Assembly: GCA_016789745.1 (NCBI GenBank) | Contig: JAEUQF010000309.1 | Span: 1-44,976, forward strand | Length of the DNA: 44,976 nucleotides | Direction: 5' to 3' | Source of the DNA: Bryobacterales bacterium | GTDB taxonomy: Bacteria; Acidobacteriota; Terriglobia; Bryobacterales; Bryobacteraceae | Shown here: one piece after another, positions 38,789-44,976 of the stretch | How the letters are laid out: every line of letters begins with the position of its first letter | How positions within the stretch are numbered: the stretch's first letter is position 1 | The notes under the pieces: model-generated | Told to the model about the DNA's origin: nothing | Seen by the model: the letters and a program-made list of their open reading frames with translations, nothing else | Databases searched by the model: none | Made by a program: the position numbers and the translations under genes

Positions 38789-39391
38789 TCAACAGCTTCT
38801 TGTCAACCGCGCCGCCACCAACTGGTAGCCGATGTAGCGCCGCTGCTCCTCCGTCAGCGACTCCCCAAAAGAGCACGCTCCATTCTTCCCAATCACGCAG
38901 ATCACCCAATACGTACGGTTCCGGCGGCCGCCCTCCATCGTCCGCAGAAGAACCCGCGCAGGGCTCCGGAGATCGTACGTGCTATGGTCACCCACCGGAC
39001 CCAGGCCGTGGCACACGGTTGCGGAACCGGAGGCTATCTCGACTACTACTTTGCTGAAAGTCGCCAGGACTGCGTGCCACCACAAGAACACGCCGAGGAG
39101 GGCGGCCAGTAGGAATCCCGGTTCAGGCTTTGCACCCCGTGCCACTCCAGTCGTCCAGAAAAGCAGAAACGCCCAAAGGAACAGAAGCGACAGGTGACGC
39201 TGCGGATGCGCCACGATACGGTTTCCCTCGTGCACGGTTCTTGGCGGAAGACCGCGGGCCACCTCCCCGTACCTCTCAAACGCCGCCCCGTTGCCTGGGG
39301 ATCCGCAGTTTCCGCAGGTAGAGTCCGCGTTCCATGGACCGCGTAGCCCCGTCAGATCCGTCCCACAACCCGCGCACACATCCAGCAGCAC
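38789..39391 (-). CDS. Zinc-ribbon membrane protein of unknown function
   Basis: The 200-residue protein starts at a GTG (39391) 2 nt after the MFS stop. It has a zinc-ribbon-like C-A-G-C...C-G-N-C pair of CxxC motifs (about residues 6-28), a linker, and two TM helices (about 76-94, L-S-L-L-F-L-W-A-F-L-L-F-W, and about 104-123, L-L-A-A-L-L-G-V-F-L-W-W). A C-terminal beta-rich part follows (V-V-V-E-I-A-S-G-S-A-T-V). The order is zinc ribbon, two TM helices and a cytosolic PH-like tail. I do not recognise the family. It may be a regulator or quality-control partner of the transporter upstream, inferred only from coupling. Confidence 0.65.
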   Translation of the reverse strand: MLLDVCAGCGTDLTGLRGPWNADSTCGNCGSPGNGAAFERYGEVARGLPPRTVHEGNRIVAHPQRHLSLLFLWAFLLFWTTGVARGAKPEPGFLLAALLGVFLWWHAVLATFSKVVVEIASGSATVCHGLGPVGDHSTYDLRSPARVLLRTMEGGRRNRTYWVICVIGKNGACSFGESLTEEQRRYIGYQLVAARLTRSC

Positions 39392-39393
39392 CG

Positions 39394-40674
39394 TCAACGC
39401 GTCGCCACCGCCTTCCTGGCCGCACCCCCAATCGACTCCGCCCGGTACCCACCCCGCGACCGGAAATACACATGAAATCCCGCGAAGGCAAACACGCAAA
39501 TCGCCGGCAGCACCGCCACATAGCGGAATGCCGCGGCCGGACCCGCCGTGTCATACCAGCCGCCCATCACCGGCAGCACGAACGCCACCGCCAGGTTTCC
39601 CGTCCCGCCCATCAACGCCAACAGCAGCGCACCCCCGCGCGGAAACTGCTCCGACGTAATCCCCAGCATCGTCGGCCAGAAGTACGTCTTGCCGACCCCG
39701 AACAGCGTCGCCGCCAGGAACGCCTCCATCGGCGAGGTCACCTGCGATAACCCGTACAGCCCCGCCGCCGTCAGCACCGAAGACACCGTCAACAGCAGGA
39801 AGGGCGACACGAAGTGCGCTACACCGCCCCCAAAATACCGCAGCACGAACATCAGCCCGGCCGTGTACACCAGGATCAGAATCCCCTGCATCCCGGTCAA
39901 CTGCGTGATCAGCGACCCCACCCATTGATCCGGCCCTAACTCCGTGGCCGCCGTCATCCACATGCACACCCACAGCAGCAGGAACAGCGGCCGGAAGGCC
40001 TCGCGCAGCATCTCGCTATTGGTCACCCCCGCCGCCACGCGTTCGGTGGCCGGAAACTCCTGTCCGCGGATCAGCAGCAGATAGCCGATGGCCGCCACCA
40101 GGATCGTCGCCAGCTTGATCTGCCAGCCGATCGTCACCATCCCAGCCGAAGCGCCCGCCGCATCCAGTCCCATCACCTTTGTAATCGCGAACGCCGTCAG
40201 CCCGCCGATGATCAGCCCGCCCGGCCACCACGCATGCAGCACGTTCATCTTGTGCGTCTTGTCATGCGGGTACAGCGTTGCGCACAGCGGGTTGATCACG
40301 CCTTCCACCAGTCCTTGCGACAACCCCAGCGTCAACATGCCCCCGTACAGCATCAGGAAGCCCGGGTCGCTATAGAACGGCGATACCGGCGCGCTGGGCC
40401 GCGGCGCGAACACAATCGCCGCGATCGCCACGATATAGCCCCACCCTGACAGCGCCAGCAATCGCCGCATCCCGAAGTAGTCCACCAGCGACCCGCCAAT
40501 CAGGATCGACAACGTAAATCCCCAGAACGCCGGACTCAGAATCAGCCCTACCTGCTGCTTGTTCAACTGGAAGTCCGCGCCTAACGCGTCGAGAATATCG
40601 CCGCGAATCGAAAAGACCATGGATGTGGTGACCAGCGCGAGGCAACTGGCCGTAAACAGGCGCCCAGGATTCAT
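39394..40674 (-). CDS. Major facilitator superfamily transporter
   Basis: The 426-residue protein has about twelve hydrophobic helices. The MFS loop between helices 2 and 3 is visible as L-V-D-Y-F-G-M-R-R-L-L-A-L-S-G-W-G (about 63-79). The family resembles sugar and nucleoside porters of the FucP/NHS type: G-L-S-Q-G-L-V-E-G-V-I-N-P-L (about 117-130) is a typical helix 4-5 pattern. The substrate is unknown. Its ATG has TACACT on the minus strand 7 nt upstream and no ribosome binding site, so it is probably leaderless. It leads a unit with the zinc-ribbon protein and possibly the toxin-antitoxin pair. Confidence 0.88.
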   Translation of the reverse strand: MNPGRLFTASCLALVTTSMVFSIRGDILDALGADFQLNKQQVGLILSPAFWGFTLSILIGGSLVDYFGMRRLLALSGWGYIVAIAAIVFAPRPSAPVSPFYSDPGFLMLYGGMLTLGLSQGLVEGVINPLCATLYPHDKTHKMNVLHAWWPGGLIIGGLTAFAITKVMGLDAAGASAGMVTIGWQIKLATILVAAIGYLLLIRGQEFPATERVAAGVTNSEMLREAFRPLFLLLWVCMWMTAATELGPDQWVGSLITQLTGMQGILILVYTAGLMFVLRYFGGGVAHFVSPFLLLTVSSVLTAAGLYGLSQVTSPMEAFLAATLFGVGKTYFWPTMLGITSEQFPRGGALLLALMGGTGNLAVAFVLPVMGGWYDTAGPAAAFRYVAVLPAICVFAFAGFHVYFRSRGGYRAESIGGAARKAVATR

Positions 40675-40681
40675 CAGGGAG

Positions 40682-40691
40682 AGTGTATCCT
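40682..40691. promoter_or_regulatory. Overlapping divergent -10 elements, MFS and amidase genes
   Basis: On the minus strand TACACT (40682-40687) lies 7 nt before the MFS ATG at 40674. On the plus strand TATCCT (40686-40691) lies 6 nt before the amidase GTG at 40698. They share 2 bp, so the two start sites sit about 25 bp apart on opposite strands and probably exclude each other. Confidence 0.45.
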
Positions 40692-40697
40692 ATCCGC

Positions 40698-42047
40698 GTG
40701 GCTTCCCCTTCGCCCCTCACCCATTGGACGCTCTGCCAGATCCGCGACGCCATCGCCCAGGGAGAAATCAGCCCTCGCGAAGCTTGGCACGCGCATCGCG
40801 ACCGCATCGCCGAAGTCAACCCCGCCATCAACGCCTTCACCACGCTCTGCGACTACGAAGAGCCCGCATCGAAGGGCCCGCTTTACGGCGTCCCGCTCAC
40901 CATCAAGGACAACTTCGATGTCCGCGGCTATCCCACCCTGGTCGGCTCCAGGCTGCGTTTAGGCCATCGCGCCTCGGAAGATGCTCACGCCGTCGCCAGG
41001 CTGCGCGCGGCCGGCGCCACGTTCCTTGGCAAGACCAACGTCCCGGAGTTGCTCACCAGCTATGAGACCGACAACTTCATCACCGGCCGCACCAACCATC
41101 CGCTAAACCCCGACTATACGCCCGGTGGTTCCAGCGGCGGCGAGGCGGCGGCCATTGCTGCCTACTGCTCCCCCGGCGGCTTGGCCGGCGACGGCGGCGG
41201 CTCCGTTCGCGTACCCGCTCATTTCTGCGGCCTGGCAGGCTTCAAGCCCACCCACCGCCGCATCAGTTGCACCGGTCAGTTCCCGCTATTCGACCCGCCC
41301 GGCGGCGTTGTTCTCGTTCCCGGCATCCTCGCCCGCACGGTGGAAGATACCGCGCTCCTGTTCTCCGTCATGGATGGGGTCGACCCCCGGGACTCGCTCT
41401 CCGCCGGACGTCCCGATCCCACCCCTGCTCCGAAGACGCGCCGCATCGGCCTGGTCGGCACGCTCGGCACCATCCCCGTCCATCCCGATATTCGTCGCGT
41501 TGTCCAAGAGGCCGCCGCGCGCTTTCAGTCGCTTGGCTACCAGGTCGAGCCGGTCATCCTCGATGGCCTGGAACGTGCCCCCAACGTCTGGGCCTTCTTC
41601 TTCTCCGAACTCGCTAATTACGAAAAGAAAGACTTTCTCGCCGGCCGTGAAGCCGACGCCCATTGGAGCGTGCTCGAAAACCTCAAAACCACGGCCGTGC
41701 CCGATGCCCGCCAAGTGGCCCAGCAGTTCGCCGAACGCGAGCGTATGCGCCACATCGCCCTTCAGAAAATGAACGGCTTCGATGCGCTGCTCATGCCCCC
41801 CTGCTCCATCCCCGCCTTTCGCCATCGCGAACGCCGCTGGCCTGTCGACGGGCAGTCCATTGGCCTCTTCGCCGGCCTCGCCCTTTCCACCATTTGGAAC
41901 CTCACCGGCTTCCCCGCATTGACCTTGCCCTGGGGCCGCACCGCCGATGGTTTGCCCGTCGGCGTCCAGTTGGTCGGCAGGCCGTTCGCGGATGAGGATA
42001 TACTCTCCCTCGGTGGCGAGGTTGCATCGTCATCCGGCATCTGGTAA
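40698..42047 (+). CDS. Amidase signature family enzyme
   Basis: The 449-residue protein has the amidase Ser-cisSer-Lys triad. The Lys is in V-P-L-T-I-K-D-N (about residue 74), the central Ser in P-G-G-S-S-G-G-E-A-A (about 145-154) and the second Ser in G-D-G-G-G-S-V-R-V-P (about 167-176). The family hydrolyses amides, and GatA (glutamyl-tRNA amidotransferase subunit) belongs to it. No gatB or gatC is nearby, and the N-terminal part differs from GatA. The GTG at 40698 is preferred over 40683 because the upstream GTG overlaps the -10. The substrate is unknown. Confidence 0.9.
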   Translation: MASPSPLTHWTLCQIRDAIAQGEISPREAWHAHRDRIAEVNPAINAFTTLCDYEEPASKGPLYGVPLTIKDNFDVRGYPTLVGSRLRLGHRASEDAHAVARLRAAGATFLGKTNVPELLTSYETDNFITGRTNHPLNPDYTPGGSSGGEAAAIAAYCSPGGLAGDGGGSVRVPAHFCGLAGFKPTHRRISCTGQFPLFDPPGGVVLVPGILARTVEDTALLFSVMDGVDPRDSLSAGRPDPTPAPKTRRIGLVGTLGTIPVHPDIRRVVQEAAARFQSLGYQVEPVILDGLERAPNVWAFFFSELANYEKKDFLAGREADAHWSVLENLKTTAVPDARQVAQQFAERERMRHIALQKMNGFDALLMPPCSIPAFRHRERRWPVDGQSIGLFAGLALSTIWNLTGFPALTLPWGRTADGLPVGVQLVGRPFADEDILSLGGEVASSSGIW

Positions 42048-42073
42048 ACAAGGGAATTCGGCATAAGTACAAT
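42045..42073 (+). promoter_or_regulatory. Promoter of the leaderless TPR gene
   Basis: TAAACA (42045-42050, four of six -35 consensus matches) and TACAAT (42068-42073) are spaced by 17 nt. The ATG at 42081 follows 7 nt later, with no ribosome binding site. The block GGGAATTCGGCAT (42052-42064) is also found upstream of the sugar dehydrogenase -10. Confidence 0.55.
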
Positions 42074-42080
42074 GCCGTAT

Positions 42081-42632
42081 ATGAAGAAGTCCTCGCCAGC
42101 AGTACCGGCGACTTTCCAAGCAGTGACCAGCACAACTCTCAGTCCCTCTCAATTGCAGCTGCAGCAGTTAGATGCAGCGATGCAGCATTTCCATGCCCGC
42201 GACTTTCAGAAAGCCATCGACCTGTTCCGCCAGGCCGCCGACGGGCCCGCGCGGGAAGTGGCGCATGTCGCCCGCCAGCACCTCCGCATGTGCGAACAGC
42301 GTCTGGCGCAAACGGCTCCCGCCCTCGAGTCCCCTGAGGACCACTACCATTACGCCATCACCCTGCTGAACCAGCGCCGTGCGGCCGACGCCGAAACGCA
42401 CCTGCGCCAGGCTCTCCAGGGTCTTTCCCAAGCCGAGCACGTCCACTACGCCCTCGCCCTCAGCCGCGGCTTGCAGGGCGACATGACGCAGTGCGCCCAC
42501 CACCTGGCCGAAGCGATCCGTCTGGAGCCCAAGAATCGCGCCCTCGCCCGTTCCGATGCCGACTTTGTGGAGTTCGCCCGCAACGGCCCGGTGCGCGACG
42601 TGATATTTTCAGAGAAACGGGAAGGGGAGTAG
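42081..42632 (+). CDS. TPR-repeat protein
   Basis: I start this 183-residue protein at the ATG 42081, not 42072, because the earlier ATG overlaps the -10 hexamer TACAAT. It begins M-K-K-S-S-P-A-V and has three or four TPR-like helical pairs: F-H-A-R-D-F-Q-K-A-I-D-L-F (about 37-49), Y-A-I-T-L-L-N-Q-R-R-A-A-D-A-E (about 91-105) and Y-A-L-A-L-S-R-G-L-Q (about 120-129). There is no signal peptide or TM segment. It is the gene before yvcK, with a 42-nt gap. The partner is unknown. Confidence 0.78.
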   Translation: MKKSSPAVPATFQAVTSTTLSPSQLQLQQLDAAMQHFHARDFQKAIDLFRQAADGPAREVAHVARQHLRMCEQRLAQTAPALESPEDHYHYAITLLNQRRAADAETHLRQALQGLSQAEHVHYALALSRGLQGDMTQCAHHLAEAIRLEPKNRALARSDADFVEFARNGPVRDVIFSEKREGE

Positions 42633-42674
42633 TCGCTCCGAAACTCCGGCCCGTCTGGAGATCTCTTCAACTGC

Positions 42675-43841
42675 ATGGCGGGCAAGCGCGGATCGCGGCA
42701 GACTGCGGGTTCTGGTCAGAGCCCTTCGGCTTCCCCATCCTCAGGGCCGGCGCTGATCACCGGCGTCAATCTGGAAGAACCGCTGCGTATTCTGGTGGTT
42801 GGTGGCGGTACCGGGCTTTCCTCCATCCTCGCCGGCCTGAAATGCTATGCCCGGCCCGAACTGCGCAGAGAACCTCATCCGGACACATTCGCCTTACCCG
42901 AAGGCATGCGCGCCGAACTCACGGCCGTGGTCACCGTCACCGATGACGGGGGCAGTTCCGGCCGCCTTCGCCGCGAATTCGACGTTCTGCCTCCCGGCGA
43001 TATTCGCAACTGCATGGTGGCTCTGTCCGAAGATGCTACGCTGCTCTCCCGTCTGTTTCAATATCGGTTCTCGAGTGGCGAGGGCCTCAAAGGCCACAGC
43101 TTCGGCAACCTCTTTCTCACTGTCCTCACCCAACTCACTGGCGACTTTGCCCACGCCATCAAAGTCTCCTCCGAGGTTCTCGCCATCGCCGGCAAAATCT
43201 ATCCCTCCACCGCCAGCAAGGTGGAACTCCGCGCCAAGCTCGCTAACGGGCGCGAAGTAAAAGGCGAGACCAACATCAGCAAGAGCCGCTCGCCCATCGA
43301 GCGCGTCTTTATCCACCCCAAACACGTCCAGCCCTTACCGGAAACCCTGGATGCTATCGCCAAGGCCGACCTCATCTGCCTTGGCCCCGGGTCGCTGTTC
43401 ACCTCGGTTATTCCTAACCTCCTCGTCGATGGCGTGCCCGAAGCCATCCGCCGCTCCCCGGCCGTCAAAGCTTACCTTTGCAATCTCATGTGGCAGCCCG
43501 GCGAAACCATGCATTTCCGGGCCTCCGACCACGTCAAGGCCATCCATGAGCACGCCGGCTGCGAACTGGTCGATTGCGTCATCGTCAACACCGCCGCGGT
43601 CGGCTCCGATCTCCGCACCCGCTACGCCGCCCAGAAGGCCCGTCCCGTGGAAGTGGACGCCGAATGCCTGATCGATATGGGTCTTCGCCTGGTCGAGGGC
43701 GAACTGCTGGCCGAGACCGACAAGGTGCGCCACCACCCCGAGCGCGCCGCCGCCCTCGCGGTCCGCATGGCTCTCATGGCGCGCAAACAGCGCCAGCGCG
43801 CCGAGGTCCTCCGCCCCGCCACTGCCAAAGCAGGAAACTAA
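42675..43841 (+). CDS. yvcK: YvcK/CofD-like protein (putative gluconeogenesis factor)
   Basis: The 388-residue protein has the YvcK signature. R-I-L-V-V-G-G-G-T-G-L-S-S-I-L-A-G-L (about 38-55) is the nucleotide-binding start, and T-D-D-G-G-S-S-G-R-L-R-R (about 91-102) and G-D-I-R-N-C-M (about 110-116) are highly conserved. Its homologues bind UDP-GlcNAc and are needed for growth on gluconeogenic substrates and for cell shape. The next gene is glmU, which makes UDP-GlcNAc, a meaningful neighbourhood. The N-terminus has about 36 extra residues, Ser/Gly-rich, before the conserved core. The ribosome binding site (GGAG at 42657-42660) is 14 nt from the ATG, rather far. Confidence 0.92.
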   Translation: MAGKRGSRQTAGSGQSPSASPSSGPALITGVNLEEPLRILVVGGGTGLSSILAGLKCYARPELRREPHPDTFALPEGMRAELTAVVTVTDDGGSSGRLRREFDVLPPGDIRNCMVALSEDATLLSRLFQYRFSSGEGLKGHSFGNLFLTVLTQLTGDFAHAIKVSSEVLAIAGKIYPSTASKVELRAKLANGREVKGETNISKSRSPIERVFIHPKHVQPLPETLDAIAKADLICLGPGSLFTSVIPNLLVDGVPEAIRRSPAVKAYLCNLMWQPGETMHFRASDHVKAIHEHAGCELVDCVIVNTAAVGSDLRTRYAAQKARPVEVDAECLIDMGLRLVEGELLAETDKVRHHPERAAALAVRMALMARKQRQRAEVLRPATAKAGN

Positions 43842-43896
43842 GGTCTTCCCTCTACAGTCGCCGCCCCTTTGCGCCGAATGATGTAATGGGTAACGA

Positions 43897-44976
43897 ATGG
43901 ACTCACTGACTATCCTCATTCTGGCCGCCGGGTTGGGTACCCGGATGCGCAGCCGCAAGGCCAAGGTGATGCATCGCGCCGGTGGCAAGGCCCTCTCCGA
44001 ACACGTGGTCGACCTGGCGCTGTCCCTGACCACTCCCGAATCCATTTACGTCGTGGTCGGCCACCAGGCCGACGCTGTTCAGGCACTGCTGGCTTCCCGT
44101 GGCGTGCGTTTTGTCCGTCAGACCGAGCAGAAGGGCACCGGTCACGCCGTGCTGAGTTGTGAGCCAGCCGTCGAGTCGAAGTCCGGCCGTGTCATGGTTC
44201 TCTACGGCGATACGCCGCTGCTGCGCCTCTCCACCTTGCAGAAACTGCTGGCCCTCCACCAGGAGTCCGGCGTCGCCGCCACCGCCATCACCACTCTGCT
44301 CGATAACCCCACCGGCTATGGCCGCATTGTGCGCGATGCCAACGGCGCCATCCAGGCCGTCGTCGAAGAAAAGGCCGCCACTGACGAAATCCGCAAGATC
44401 CGCGAAATCAACGCCGGTATTTACTGTTTCGAAGCGCCGCTGCTGTGGAAGCATCTGCACGACATCCAGCCCAATAACCCCGCCCGCGAGTACTACCTCA
44501 CCGACATGGTGGAGATCCTCAACGGCGCCGGGCACCGCGTCCTACCCTTCTCCATCGACGATAGTTCCGAACTGCTCGGCATCAACACCCGCCGCGAACT
44601 GGCCGAAGCCGATCGCGTCCTGCGGGACCGCAAAGTGCGCGAACTGATGGATGCCGGCGTCACCATCGAGAAGCCCGAAACCGTTGCCATCGACGCCGAT
44701 GTCCAGATCGGGCCGGATACCGTCGTAGAGCCGTTCGCCCGGATCCTTGGCAAAACGGTCATCGGTTCCGACTGTCTGATTGGCTCCTGCGCCATCATCG
44801 AGAACTCCACCCTGCAGGACGATGTTCACGTTTACCCGTTCTCCATGGTGGGCACGTCGCTGGTGGAAACCGGCTCCCGCGTCGGCCCCTATGCCCGCCT
44901 GCGTCTGGAGAATCATGTTGAAGCCGGTGCGCATATCGGCAACTTCGTGGAACTGAAGAAAACCCGCCTCGGCAAA
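43897..44976 (+). CDS. glmU: GlmU bifunctional enzyme, 3' partial (cut by window end)
   Basis: The ATG at 43897 opens a frame that runs off the window end, with 360 codons visible. The N-terminal uridylyltransferase domain starts L-T-I-L-I-L-A-A-G-L-G-T-R-M (about 4-17). It continues with R-Q-T-E-Q-K-G-T-G-H-A-V (about 70-81), Y-G-D-T-P-L-L and P-A-R-E-Y-Y-L-T-D (about 194-202), as in GlmU. The left-handed beta-helix acetyltransferase domain begins near residue 265, and G-P-Y-A-R-L-R (about 330-336) and H-I-G-N-F-V-E-L-K-K (about 346-355) are conserved. The enzyme makes UDP-GlcNAc from glucosamine-1-phosphate. The usual L-P-K-V-L-H block reads K-A-K-V-M-H here. It follows yvcK by 55 nt. Confidence 0.96.
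   Translation, partial: MDSLTILILAAGLGTRMRSRKAKVMHRAGGKALSEHVVDLALSLTTPESIYVVVGHQADAVQALLASRGVRFVRQTEQKGTGHAVLSCEPAVESKSGRVMVLYGDTPLLRLSTLQKLLALHQESGVAATAITTLLDNPTGYGRIVRDANGAIQAVVEEKAATDEIRKIREINAGIYCFEAPLLWKHLHDIQPNNPAREYYLTDMVEILNGAGHRVLPFSIDDSSELLGINTRRELAEADRVLRDRKVRELMDAGVTIEKPETVAIDADVQIGPDTVVEPFARILGKTVIGSDCLIGSCAIIENSTLQDDVHVYPFSMVGTSLVETGSRVGPYARLRLENHVEAGAHIGNFVELKKTRLGK

Noticed and set aside
38372..38828. Plus-strand frames opposite the DUF433 gene
   Set aside because: The minus strand has a clear DUF433 domain with a ribosome binding site. The plus frames have neither.
40698..42047. GatA (aspartyl/glutamyl-tRNA amidotransferase subunit A) identity for the amidase
   Set aside because: There is no gatB or gatC nearby, and the sequence outside the catalytic triad is not GatA-like, so only the amidase family is claimed.
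43335..44045. A minus-strand frame across the yvcK end and glmU start
   Set aside because: Both plus-strand genes are strongly conserved, so the reverse frame is a shadow.

Overview
The window looks like chromosomal DNA of a GC-rich soil bacterium of the Acidobacteriota, most likely the Bryobacterales/Solibacter group. This is an inference from gene content: a MoxR/DUF58/BatA/DUF4175 locus, a carboxypeptidase-regulatory-domain TonB-type receptor, an exported PQQ sugar dehydrogenase with a C-terminal 'DVNGYF' domain, a DUF1559 pseudopilin, a Ser/Thr kinase with TPR-like repeats, and many exported or Tat-exported proteins. I found no rRNA, tRNA, CRISPR array, insertion sequence or prophage gene.

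Layout. (1) 2-9949, plus strand: a tight operon of a TPR/gluzincin peptidase (cut by the window edge), MoxR ATPase, DUF58, BatA-like and a giant Q/G-rich DUF4175 protein, closed by a strong terminator. (2) 10154-11353: a DUF1559 pseudopilin-like gene whose ribosome binding site lies inside a predicted 15-bp stem, followed by a terminator. (3) 14395-11363, minus strand: a secreted TPR/gluzincin protein, tyrS and a Yip1 membrane protein. (4) 14396-14706: a gene-free stretch with an orphan terminator and a candidate small RNA. (5) 14707-19769, plus strand: DUF1697, PQQ sugar dehydrogenase and the TonB-type receptor. (6) 24511-19774, minus strand: a mutarotase-fold protein, gluconate dehydrogenase subunit 3, folC, plsC and an amidohydrolase. 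(7) 24546-28455: two exported proteins of unknown function, an orphan fliM and an SDR oxidoreductase. (8) 28493-38039, plus strand: a Tat-exported beta-propeller, a DUF1835 protein, a membrane Ser/Thr kinase, then five nearly overlapping genes (AlgH-like, TldE/PmbA, an FxLYD-like protein, a receiver-domain/secreted-domain fusion and DUF167). (9) 40674-38047, minus strand: an MFS transporter, a zinc-ribbon membrane protein and a DUF433/DUF5615 toxin-antitoxin-like pair whose toxin is frameshifted. (10) 40698-44976, plus strand: an amidase, a TPR protein, yvcK and glmU (cut by the window edge).

How the genes work together. The first operon is a chaperone-type MoxR ATPase with VWA-like membrane partners and is probably an envelope or stress function. 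yvcK and glmU are neighbours: GlmU makes UDP-GlcNAc, the ligand of YvcK in the studied homologues. Many transcription units start with a TAnnnT hexamer only 5-8 nt before the start codon and lack a Shine-Dalgarno sequence, which suggests widespread leaderless mRNAs. Genes inside operons, and a few first genes, carry ordinary GGAGG-type sites.

The least explained elements are the RBS-sequestering three-way-junction RNA at 10154-10236, the receiver domain that runs straight into a signal-peptide-like segment at 36169-37800, and the orphan terminator with a possible 63-nt RNA at 14617-14679.
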